From the NCBI GenBank assembly GCA_040904825.1, contig JBBDSU010000057.1, forward strand, positions 1 through 64,000: a stretch of 64,000 nt of DNA, given 5' to 3'. Below, in pieces: positions 8,404 through 16,308 of this stretch. The position numbers were made by a program, and so were the translations under genes. Position 1 is the first letter of the stretch; each line of letters opens with the position of its first letter. Below the pieces are notes generated by a model. The model had not been told where the DNA came from, did no database searches, and saw nothing but the letters and a program-made list of their open reading frames with translations. The DNA is from JBBDSU01 sp040904825. GTDB lineage: Bacteria > Actinomycetota > Nitriliruptoria > Nitriliruptorales > Nitriliruptoraceae.

Positions 8404-9570
8404 TCAGTCTGGGGCGCCCACAGCCGTACTCAATCGCGCCGATTCATCGACTGCGGGTAGCGCTGGTTCGGCGACGTCATCGGCCTTCGAACGTTCTTGT
8501 TCTGCCAATTCGACGAGTGTGGGAATCCAGGCGTCGAGGATTGGGACGAACATCTCAAGCACCGTGGCAAGATCGTCGCGTGCCTCGGGGGTCGGGGCTC
8601 TCATGTTCTTGCGCACGATGACGCCATCGTCGTGCTCAACGACTTCATCGGTGACGACGAACGGTGCGCCGTTCGGGAACGAGCCGGTGCTGGTGATATA
8701 GCGGGGTGGACGCCAATCCAGCACTTGCATGTTGATGACGTCTTCGCCGTGCATGCAGTGAATCCCCCCACCAACGGAGCGACGCCCGCCCTCGGGTGGG
8801 GACTCGGTGATGTCATCGAATCCGGTCTCCCACATGATCTTGCGGGCGGGAACGCTGATCCACTCCCAGAGCGCTGCCGGTGTCATCCCAGAAATGAAAC
8901 CCTCGCTCGAATACATGGCGTCGTCGGGACCGACATAGACCCTTCGACGTTCGTGCTCGAGCGCCCAAGCACGTCCTAAGTCGTGGATCCATCCACCGAT
9001 GGGTCCAACGCCGTCATATTCCTCCTCATGACGCATCATGCCAAGCGCTGCGGGGTTGAGCGCGGTCGAGTCCATGCACGCGTCGGTGAGCAGTGCATAC
9101 GGACCCACGTCGTGATGATCCACGACATGGTTTTTCAGCAGTCGATGAGTGATGATGACATCCGGACCGACCAGTTCTTGGCTGCCGAGCACCTCGTGAC
9201 GGATCGCTTCCCCGTGATGGATGACAAGCTTGAGATCAAGGTCGCCGAGACGCATGCAGGCATTGCACTGGCAAATGGAGGCTTGGCCGATGGTCAGCAA
9301 TCGCCGGCGGAAGTTGAAGTAGCAGCTCTCGACGAGATCAAGCAGCACGGAACCATCGACCGATTCGATGGGCGAATACATGAACGCTGCATCGCCTTCG
9401 AGCTTGGCCAGGTGGAATGCAGGACGCAGCGGTGTCACCACAGCGTTCAGCAGATCAGCGATGATGTCCTGGGCATGATCCAACTCGACACCGGCGAGGT
9501 AACTCGTATACCCAGAGATGTCAGCGATAGCGAGACAAGTGCGCTCGGCAGCGACAGGAGCAACGATGAT
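8404..9570 (-). CDS. DUF2652 protein: class III cyclase-like domain plus SRPBCC domain; start unresolved
   Basis: The N-terminal half resembles a class III nucleotidyl cyclase: CLAIADISGYTSYL and LAKLEGDAAFMYSP carry the two metal-binding aspartates. The transition-state Asn-Arg region reads VGPDVIITHRLLKN, so Asn is absent and activity is doubtful. The C-terminal half (from about WEWISVPARKIMWE to VLEMFVPILDAWIP) looks like a polyketide-cyclase/SRPBCC fold. The start is odd: between the dnaE2 stop (9677) and the conserved domain there is no ATG, GTG or TTG in frame. A strong GGGAGG (9574-9579) precedes ATC codons at 9570 and 9567, which I use here. In-frame TTG 9768 or GTG 9756 inside dnaE2 are alternatives. 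Probably the last gene of the imu/dnaE2 transcript. Confidence 0.75.
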   Translation of the reverse strand: MIVAPVAAERTCLAIADISGYTSYLAGVELDHAQDIIADLLNAVVTPLRPAFHLAKLEGDAAFMYSPIESVDGSVLLDLVESCYFNFRRRLLTIGQASICQCNACMRLGDLDLKLVIHHGEAIRHEVLGSQELVGPDVIITHRLLKNHVVDHHDVGPYALLTDACMDSTALNPAALGMMRHEEEYDGVGPIGGWIHDLGRAWALEHERRRVYVGPDDAMYSSEGFISGMTPAALWEWISVPARKIMWETGFDDITESPPEGGRRSVGGGIHCMHGEDVINMQVLDWRPPRYITSTGSFPNGAPFVVTDEVVEHDDGVIVRKNMRAPTPEARDDLATVLEMFVPILDAWIPTLVELAEQERSKADDVAEPALPAVDESARLSTAVGAPD

Positions 9571-9676
9571 TGACCTCCCGAGCCGAGGACCCCAACCATT
9601 GCCCCAACTCGCCAGAAAGTCTAGTGCGTCACTACGTGTTGTCAGCGAAATATCGAGACTGCCCTGGTCGTGTGCA

Positions 9677-12600
9677 CTATCGGAAGTCGCGGGAGGTGGT
9701 TTCGACCTTGATCTGAAGGGGTCGTAGCCGCTGAGCAACGAGACTGACCGCTTCACCCGACCGTTCAACGCGTCCAGTCACAATCAGCGCCGGTGCGGAC
9801 ACGGCCACCTTCAGGTGCGCCTTCCACACCGCTGGTGAACAGATGACGTTGGTCATGCCGGTTTCGTCTTCAAGGTTGATGAACACTGTTCCGCCCGCGG
9901 TTGCTGGCTGCTGGCGATGACTGACAATCCCGCCGACATCGACGCGTCGACCGTGGGGCACGCCCGATACTTCCTCTGCGCTGAGCACTCCACAATCTCG
10001 CAAGCGTCCCCGTAGATGTTCCAACGGAAAACTCGTGGGCGACACCGCCATCGACGACATGTCGGCTGCTGTTACTTCAAGCGGCGTCAGCCCAGGCAGA
10101 CTCGGTGCGTGCACCTGAGGCCCGGTGCCTTCGAGCCGGTCGGCGGTCTGCCACGCTGCTACGCCCGCACCCCACAGGTCGCGCCGGCGTCCCCGCGCTT
10201 CAGCCGCTTCAGATTGCACCGTGCTGAGACTGGCGCACGCGCCAGCCGCTGCCAGCGACTCCATCACCTTGACCGACGCATTCGTGCGCCGCACAACCTC
10301 ATCCATAGATCTGTACGGCGCCTCCGCAGCGATGCGTTCGGCAATCTCTTCCCCCACCCCGCGCACCTGCGACAAACCGAGCCTCACCGCCATGTCACCA
10401 GCCGATGACGAGTCAGCTTCAAGACCGGCGGATGCAGCACTGCGGTTGATATCCGGACGATGCACGACAACACCGTGTCGTCGCGCGTCTGCAACCAGCG
10501 ACTGCGGTGAGTAGAAGCCCATCGGTTGATTGTTGAGCAGCCCGGTCAAAAACGCCGCTGGATAGTGCAATTTGCACCAGGCACTGGCGTAGACCAGATA
10601 TGCAAAGCTGACCGAATGAGACTCGGGGAAACCGAAATCCGCAAACGCGGCGATCTGGGCATAGATGCGATCGGCAGTTTCACCGGCCACTCCGCGCTCG
10701 GCCATGCCGTCATACAAACGCTGCCGCAGCCGTTCCATGCGTTCGTTGGAACGTTTGGCACCCATCGCTTGCCGCAGTTGATCTGCCTCGCCAGCGGTCA
10801 ACCCAGCCACGTCAACCGCCATCTGCATCAACTGTTCCTGAAACAGAGGGACACCAAGCGTGCGCGCCAGGCTCTTCTCTAACAATGGATGCAGATAAAC
10901 AACCGGCTCTTCACCGTTGCGACGGCGGATATAAGGATGCACCGAACCGCCTTGAATCGGCCCTGGCCGAATGATGGCGACCTCAACAACCAGGTCGTAG
11001 AAGGTGCGAGGCTTCAAGCGCGGCAGCGTCGCCAGCTGGGCGCGGGACTCGACTTGGAACACGCCAATGGCATCCGCCCGGCAGAGCATGTCGTAGACGG
11101 CATCTTCCTGCGGCAGGGTGGCCAGATCGATCGTCACCCCGTGATGTGCAGCAACCAGGTCGATTGTGTCATGCAAGGCTGACAGCATCCCCAGGCCCAA
11201 CAGATCGAACTTGACCAGCCCGGCGGCCGCACAGTCATCCTTGTCCCACTGCAGCACCGTGCGCGCATCCATACGGGCATGCTCGATCGGCACAACCTGC
11301 GAAATCGGTCGATCACACAGCACCATGCCACCCGAATGGATGCCCAGATGCCGTGGTGCATCGATCAGCCCGGCTGCCAGCGTTAAGACATCGTCGGGCA
11401 CTCCTTCAGGTCGTGCTGGTGCATCCTCATCGCTGTCAGCCCACGATCGCGACCAGGCCGTGACCTGCTTGGTCCACACATCAAGCTGCCCGCGGCTGTA
11501 TCCAAGTGCTCGGCCAGCATCACGCACCGCTGAGCGCGACCGGTAGGTGATGACATTGGCGACCTGTGCAGCGTGCCGACGTCCGTAACGCTCATAGACG
11601 TACTGGATGACCTCTTCCCGCCGGCCCGATTCGATGTCGAGGTCGATGTCGGGTGGACCGTCGCGCTCCGGAGTCAGGAATCGTTCAAACAACAGTCCCA
11701 GGCTGACCGCATCGGCTTTGGTGATGCCAAGCACATAACACACCGCCGAGTTCGCCGCCGATCCCCGACCTTGGCAAAGAATGTTGTTGGCCTGACAGAA
11801 GCCGACAATGTCATGGACGATAAGGAAGTAGCCGGGAAAACCCAGCGTGTCGATGACTGCCAACTCGTGGTCGATCTGACGCCATGCTCCAGGGACTGTT
11901 TCTGAGTCACGAGGCCCATAGCGAGCATCCCCGGCAGCCTCTACCAGCGCTCGCAGATGACTCGTCGGCGTCTGCCCAGCGGGCACAGGAAAATCCGGCA
12001 GGTCGGGAGCGACCAACCGCCAATCAAAACGCAGTGCCCGGCCAAGCGCGGCGGTCGCTTCGATCACACCCGGATAGCGGCGAAACCTGCGGGACTGCTC
12101 AAGTCCACTTCGCAGATGCGCACCCGTGGTCACTGGCAGCCATCCATTCATCTCATCAAGGCTGCGACGAGCGCGAATTGCGGCGACGGTGCTGGCCAAC
12201 CGATAGTCGACAGGCCGGGCGTAATGGACATTATTGGTGACAACCACCTCGACACGTTCTTGCATTGCCAACGCAACCAACGCGTCGTTGCGATGCATGT
12301 CGAGCGGGTCACCATGATCGGTGAGTTCGACCGCGACATGCTCACGGCCGAACGCTGAGATCAGGCGCTGCAGCGCACGGCGCGCCGCCGCCGGACCATC
12401 GTTCACCAGTGACTGAGTCACACCTCCTTTGCGGCAGCCGGTCAACACCATCCAGTGGCCTTGGGCTTGATCTGCCAGCGCTTCCAACGTCGCATAGCGC
12501 GGCGCACCCTTCTCACCGGCCAACTGAGCATCAGTGATCGCTTCGCACAGACGGGCATATCCGGCAGGGTCGCATGCCAGGACAAGCAGATGCGTGCCAT

Positions 12601-12997
12601 CTGGGTCGGCACGGCCAACTTGAGAACGCTCAAGGCCCAGTGACAACTCTGCGCCAAACACGGTGCTGATCCCAAGTTCACGTGCAGCTTCAGCGAAGCG
12701 CACCACTCCGTACATGCCATCATGATCGGTCAATGCGATGGTTTCGATCCCGAGCCGAGCCGCCTCCTCAACCAACGCCTCAGGCGACGACGCGCCATCA
12801 AGAAAACTGAAATTGGAGTGAACGTGCAGTTCGGCATAGTCCACTGACGGCGCAATTCGGCGCAGTGGCGGTGCCTGATAGCGCTCACGACGCCGAGACC
12901 AGGCTGGTGCATCGTTGCCATCAGCGCCAGGCAGCGCCGTGCCGCGAAGGCCTGCTTCCAACTGTGACCACGGCACCCGAGGATTGCCCCAGCCCAT
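9677..12997 (-). CDS. dnaE2: Error-prone DNA polymerase III alpha subunit DnaE2
   Basis: A 1106-residue C-family polymerase of the DnaE2 (ImuC) branch, which extends past lesions during SOS mutagenesis. Visible parts: PHP domain (YAELHVHSNFSFLDGASSPE, TDHDGMYGVVRF), polymerase core (CQGRGSAANSAVCYVLGIT, the PDIDLDIE catalytic aspartates, VFQVESRAQ), tandem helix-hairpin-helix region and OB fold, ending ETTSRDFR, a typical DnaE2 tail. Length fits DnaE2 (about 1050-1100) rather than DnaE1 (about 1180). The N-terminus GWGNPRVPWSQLE is also DnaE2-like. It lies 69 bases after imuB, in the order imuA'-imuB-dnaE2, and is presumably induced from the LexA-controlled promoter ahead of imuA'. Confidence 0.98.
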   Translation of the reverse strand: MGWGNPRVPWSQLEAGLRGTALPGADGNDAPAWSRRRERYQAPPLRRIAPSVDYAELHVHSNFSFLDGASSPEALVEEAARLGIETIALTDHDGMYGVVRFAEAARELGISTVFGAELSLGLERSQVGRADPDGTHLLVLACDPAGYARLCEAITDAQLAGEKGAPRYATLEALADQAQGHWMVLTGCRKGGVTQSLVNDGPAAARRALQRLISAFGREHVAVELTDHGDPLDMHRNDALVALAMQERVEVVVTNNVHYARPVDYRLASTVAAIRARRSLDEMNGWLPVTTGAHLRSGLEQSRRFRRYPGVIEATAALGRALRFDWRLVAPDLPDFPVPAGQTPTSHLRALVEAAGDARYGPRDSETVPGAWRQIDHELAVIDTLGFPGYFLIVHDIVGFCQANNILCQGRGSAANSAVCYVLGITKADAVSLGLLFERFLTPERDGPPDIDLDIESGRREEVIQYVYERYGRRHAAQVANVITYRSRSAVRDAGRALGYSRGQLDVWTKQVTAWSRSWADSDEDAPARPEGVPDDVLTLAAGLIDAPRHLGIHSGGMVLCDRPISQVVPIEHARMDARTVLQWDKDDCAAAGLVKFDLLGLGMLSALHDTIDLVAAHHGVTIDLATLPQEDAVYDMLCRADAIGVFQVESRAQLATLPRLKPRTFYDLVVEVAIIRPGPIQGGSVHPYIRRRNGEEPVVYLHPLLEKSLARTLGVPLFQEQLMQMAVDVAGLTAGEADQLRQAMGAKRSNERMERLRQRLYDGMAERGVAGETADRIYAQIAAFADFGFPESHSVSFAYLVYASAWCKLHYPAAFLTGLLNNQPMGFYSPQSLVADARRHGVVVHRPDINRSAASAGLEADSSSAGDMAVRLGLSQVRGVGEEIAERIAAEAPYRSMDEVVRRTNASVKVMESLAAAGACASLSTVQSEAAEARGRRRDLWGAGVAAWQTADRLEGTGPQVHAPSLPGLTPLEVTAADMSSMAVSPTSFPLEHLRGRLRDCGVLSAEEVSGVPHGRRVDVGGIVSHRQQPATAGGTVFINLEDETGMTNVICSPAVWKAHLKVAVSAPALIVTGRVERSGEAVSLVAQRLRPLQIKVETTSRDFR

Positions 12998-13066
12998 CAG
13001 CCGACCACCGATGATGCGCCGTCGATGATCGCAGTCGAAGAAACCGTCGAGTGATACGGCAGCCGG

Positions 13067-14677
13067 TCAGTCATAGCTAGCTTCAATCTGCCAGCGACCG
13101 GCTTCCAATGACGCCAACAGTCCAGCGCCATCTTCGGTGAGCATCTGGAACCGCGCGCGTCGGCGACCTTGGACATCCCACCAACGCTCATCGGCTGGCC
13201 ATGGACCAGCCCAGGCGACCACCGCTCGCCATTGGCCGTCACAACATCGCACGCTGACAGGCGGAGCACTGACTTCGCCACGTCCGGAAACGCTCACCGG
13301 ATTGCCATGCCGATCAACCACTTCTGCGGCGGTTGGGTATGCCAGCACCGTGGCCGGCGCCGGCGACGGCAACCGTGATGGCCAAGGACGCTCGTCGACA
13401 GCCGTTTTGCTCGCGGCAACGTCGCTCGCAGCAATGTCCCAGGGCACAGCCAGTACCCAGTCGGACGGATCCCGGCCGCCGGAGACCGCCCCCACAAGCA
13501 CGGCTTCCTGACCGAGCAACCCCTGAAGGCGAACAAGCGTCTGCACAACGTTGCGGTCGTCATCGCTGGTGGTATCCAACAGCGAAACCTGCGCGCCGCC
13601 CTGCACAATTTCCAGTGGAGTGAGCGTCAATCGACTGATGCCTGCAGTGGGGCGTTGCACGCCTGCCGTGCCGTTGAGCCATCCGTCGAGTTGCCACCGC
13701 ACCCGGTCTGTCAGTGCCGTCGCAGTGAACCCATCGGAGGCCCTCCAATGACGCTCGAGACGTTCCCCATGAGCAGTCTGTGCTTCAACAGCCACCAGCC
13801 GGCACCGCAACTGCTGACTGGCCAGCACCGTCAGCAATCGTTCAGCCAGTCCTCTGCCGGCAAACGCCACCGTGTCCAGGCGTTCAGCCGGAGGGTCGAG
13901 GTCGCTATGCACCAACAGATCCTCGGCCATCTCGACACGAACAACACCGGCATCACCCGCGCCACGTGCCAACTGGTGGGCCCAAATCCCTACATCGCCA
14001 AACCGGTCGGCAATGTGACGCAGAGGAAGATCTGCCAGCTGCCCCAACGTTGTGATACCCAGCTTCATCAGCAAGGCAACAAAATTGGCCAACCGTTGAG
14101 CACGTTCGCGGCCGACAGCCCCGCTGTCATCACCTTCTAGCCCTGCTGGCAGGACCGTGACAGGTTGCAGGGCAAGGAAGCGGTGGGTCTGATCGTCGTC
14201 AATAGCCAGACACCCGTCATCGGGTGGAGCGGCCCGAGCAGCCAGCAACGCAGCAAATCGGATCTCAGCGATGCCTATCCGGCAGGCTGGCCCCCAATCG
14301 ATCAACGGATCGACGGTCTGCCGCAACTGTTCGGCAATAGCTGTCTGGCCACCCAACGCTCGGCTGGCTGTGTGCACATCGATCATGAACAAGCCTGGCC
14401 GTACTACTTCGGTGGCAGGCACGAGTCCGGCGACTTCAGCAACGACCGGGGTGAACATGCGCGCATCCCGGTCCGGATCATCGCCGAAGATCTCGATGCC
14501 ACTGCACCGCGCTTCGGCTTCTCGTCGGCGTAACCCGGCGCGCACACCGGCCTGCCGAGCTGCGGCAGTTGCAGCCATGATCCGGCCATCACGAATGATG
14601 GCTGCCGGTTCTTCAGGAGTGAGCCCGGCAGCGGTCAGCGGCCAATCAGGGCTCCAGAGCGCCAGCTTGCGAGCCAT
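13067..14677 (-). CDS. imuB: ImuB, Y-family-polymerase-like mutasome adaptor
   Basis: A 536-residue Y-family-like protein that links the mutasome to the sliding clamp; ImuB proteins lack polymerase catalytic residues. Here the palm begins LALWSPDWPLTAAG, where an active Y-polymerase would have a D-x-D type site, so it is catalytically dead as expected. The helix-hairpin-helix part is GITTLGQLADLPLRHIADRFG. At residues 363-368 QVSLLD occupies the place of the known clamp-binding motif (QLPLWG in M. tuberculosis ImuB). The C-terminal tail (EVSAPPVSVRCCDG to QIEASYD) is the region that binds ImuA' and DnaE2. The ATG at 14677 is one base after the imuA' stop. Confidence 0.95.
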   Translation of the reverse strand: MARKLALWSPDWPLTAAGLTPEEPAAIIRDGRIMAATAAARQAGVRAGLRRREAEARCSGIEIFGDDPDRDARMFTPVVAEVAGLVPATEVVRPGLFMIDVHTASRALGGQTAIAEQLRQTVDPLIDWGPACRIGIAEIRFAALLAARAAPPDDGCLAIDDDQTHRFLALQPVTVLPAGLEGDDSGAVGRERAQRLANFVALLMKLGITTLGQLADLPLRHIADRFGDVGIWAHQLARGAGDAGVVRVEMAEDLLVHSDLDPPAERLDTVAFAGRGLAERLLTVLASQQLRCRLVAVEAQTAHGERLERHWRASDGFTATALTDRVRWQLDGWLNGTAGVQRPTAGISRLTLTPLEIVQGGAQVSLLDTTSDDDRNVVQTLVRLQGLLGQEAVLVGAVSGGRDPSDWVLAVPWDIAASDVAASKTAVDERPWPSRLPSPAPATVLAYPTAAEVVDRHGNPVSVSGRGEVSAPPVSVRCCDGQWRAVVAWAGPWPADERWWDVQGRRRARFQMLTEDGAGLLASLEAGRWQIEASYD

Positions 14678-14678
14678 C

Positions 14679-15548
14679 TCAGCTCACTTTTCGCTGGGTT
14701 GCGGCTCCGTCCAGCCCCGTCGATACCAACGAGGTATCCGTCACCGCTAGAGAAGGCGACGCAGCAGCCATGGTCGCTTGCCCGACGGTGGGGTCAACAT
14801 GACCGATGTTGCCGGGGAGCCACACGGTTGTCGTGTGACGGACTCCGCCACTCTTGCCAACGAGCTCAATCTTGAGACGACGCGCCTGCAAATAGCCGCT
14901 GCCGTCCTGCAGGCCTTCCCACTGCTGGGCAACGACGCGCAGATGCCAGCGGACTCCTTGAAAGTGGTGGTCGGCATGCCGATGCGCAGAGCTTTTATTG
15001 CCACCGGCAACGATGCCGCCGGGATGATGGACGACAAGCACGGTCGACTGTCGACGAGCGACTGCAGTCAGCTTGCGGGCAGTCGACGCAGTCACTGGCG
15101 AAGAAGGACACGCCACGACCACATCAAAGGCATCGAGGAGGGTCGCCACGATCTGAGCCCAGCGCTCACCGGGATGAGGGATAAGCACCAGGCGCTCGAG
15201 ATCCACCCCCGCTTCGCGAGCAGCTGCGAGCCCCAATCCAGGCAGACCTACGACAACACACCAGCAACGCTGGCGAGATGGCCTGGCAAGCATTGACAGC
15301 ATCAACGAGGTCGACCCGGTTACAGCGATGGCCTCTCCCCGATACAGGCCCCCTTGCGGCAACAACCCGGCAACCGGCTCGTCGATCTCCAGCACGTTGG
15401 CAGCCGACTCGCGCAGCAGATCACTGGCTGATATCCATGCCGTCTGGCTGCTGCGGGTCACCGCACGGGCCCGCGCCAACCTCTCATTCGCAACGACAAC
15501 GCCGGTGGACGGCGAAGTGGGGGGCGGAGTGGGCGGAGTTGACATCAT
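14679..15548 (-). CDS. imuA': ImuA', RecA-like mutasome protein
   Basis: About 289 residues, the RecA-fold accessory protein of the actinobacterial ImuA'-ImuB-DnaE2 mutasome. Recognisable parts are GLLPQGGLYRGEAIAVTGS (a degenerate Walker A region with no GKT/S), the strand CWCVVVGLPGLGLAAA and VVACPSS followed by ARRQSTVLVVHHPGG. These fit the family; I rely mainly on position directly before imuB. A start at 15581 would include the LexA box, so I use the ATG at 15548 (a second ATG follows at 15545). The predicted promoter puts transcription start at or within a few bases of this ATG, so the mRNA is probably leaderless. Confidence 0.9.
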   Translation of the reverse strand: MMSTPPTPPPTSPSTGVVVANERLARARAVTRSSQTAWISASDLLRESAANVLEIDEPVAGLLPQGGLYRGEAIAVTGSTSLMLSMLARPSRQRCWCVVVGLPGLGLAAAREAGVDLERLVLIPHPGERWAQIVATLLDAFDVVVACPSSPVTASTARKLTAVARRQSTVLVVHHPGGIVAGGNKSSAHRHADHHFQGVRWHLRVVAQQWEGLQDGSGYLQARRLKIELVGKSGGVRHTTTVWLPGNIGHVDPTVGQATMAAASPSLAVTDTSLVSTGLDGAATQRKVS

Positions 15549-15552
15549 CGCG

Positions 15553-15581
15553 AGTATCGAACATATGTTCGAATTCGTCAA
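15553..15581 (-). promoter_or_regulatory. SOS promoter with perfect LexA box
   Basis: The sequence TCGAACATATGTTCGA at 15557-15572 is a perfect 16-bp palindrome that matches the actinobacterial LexA consensus. Read on the minus strand it lies between TTGACG (-35, 15581-15576) and GATACT (-10, 15558-15553), with a 17-base spacer, so bound LexA would block RNA polymerase. It drives imuA' and, through the tight layout, imuB and dnaE2. Confidence 0.93.
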
Positions 15582-15627
15582 ATGATGGTGTCACACGCTG
15601 GTCAGACCCGCGCTTTACACGATCTTG

Positions 15628-16308
15628 TCAGCGCAGCAGCACGGTGAACGTCACCTCGGCAACAACGCGATCAGCTTCGGCCAGTACCTGCGGTGTGGTC
15701 CCCCGTCGCATCACCGCGACAGTGAACAGTCCGGCTGCCACTGCCGACGCGACCCCCACCGGGGTGTCCTCTACAGCTACGCAGGCATGCGGGCTCAGTG
15801 AAAGGCGACGGACCGCTTCGGCATAAGGATCAGGATGCGGCTTGGGACGTTCGGTATCGCCATGGGCCACCACTGCGGCGACCAGACCATTGACCTCGCC
15901 TTGTTCGAGGACTCGCAGCACATGTTCACGACTCGATGATGACGCCACTGCGATAGGGATCCCTGCGTCAGCGACTGCTCGCATCGTGGCGATCGTGTCC
16001 GGATAGACCTCTAGGTGAGCGTCGGACAACTCTTGGAAACGTGCTCGCAACCGGTGGCGGAATTCGGCTGGATCGCCCAGATCAACTTTGTCGGTGAAAT
16101 AGTCCCAGTTGTGTGGAAACGGATGGCCCGTGATGGTGATGAAATCGTGTTGGGTGGCTTGGTAACCGAACTCGGCTAATCGCTCACGCCACGCAATCTT
16201 CGAGAGCGTTTCGGTGTCTGCGATCGTGCCATCACAGTCGAACACGACACCGTCAGGAGCCGTACTCGTCGGCGGCACCGTGTCGACCGGAGTATCCATG
16301 TTCACCAT
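15628..16308 (-). CDS. HAD-superfamily hydrolase, beta-phosphoglucomutase-like
   Basis: A 226-residue haloacid-dehalogenase-type phosphatase or phosphomutase. Motif I is DGVVFDCDGTIADTE, motif II lies in IAVASSSSREHVLRVL, motif III is KPHPDPYAEAV and motif IV is VAVEDTPVGVASAVAAG. A small helical cap follows motif I, as in the beta-phosphoglucomutase/phosphoglycolate phosphatase group, so the substrate is probably a small sugar phosphate. The ATG at 16308 overlaps the end of glnE (ATGGTGA), pointing to co-translation; an ATG at 16299 is possible. Its placement after glnE recurs in actinobacteria, but I know of no functional link. Confidence 0.9.
   Translation of the reverse strand: MVNMDTPVDTVPPTSTAPDGVVFDCDGTIADTETLSKIAWRERLAEFGYQATQHDFITITGHPFPHNWDYFTDKVDLGDPAEFRHRLRARFQELSDAHLEVYPDTIATMRAVADAGIPIAVASSSSREHVLRVLEQGEVNGLVAAVVAHGDTERPKPHPDPYAEAVRRLSLSPHACVAVEDTPVGVASAVAAGLFTVAVMRRGTTPQVLAEADRVVAEVTFTVLLR

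Noticed and set aside
9677..15581. Mutasome cassette considered as a mobile or phage-borne insertion between glnA and glnE
   Set aside because: Codon use and GC look like the surroundings and there are no repeats, integrase or attachment sites; it is a normal actinobacterial cassette.
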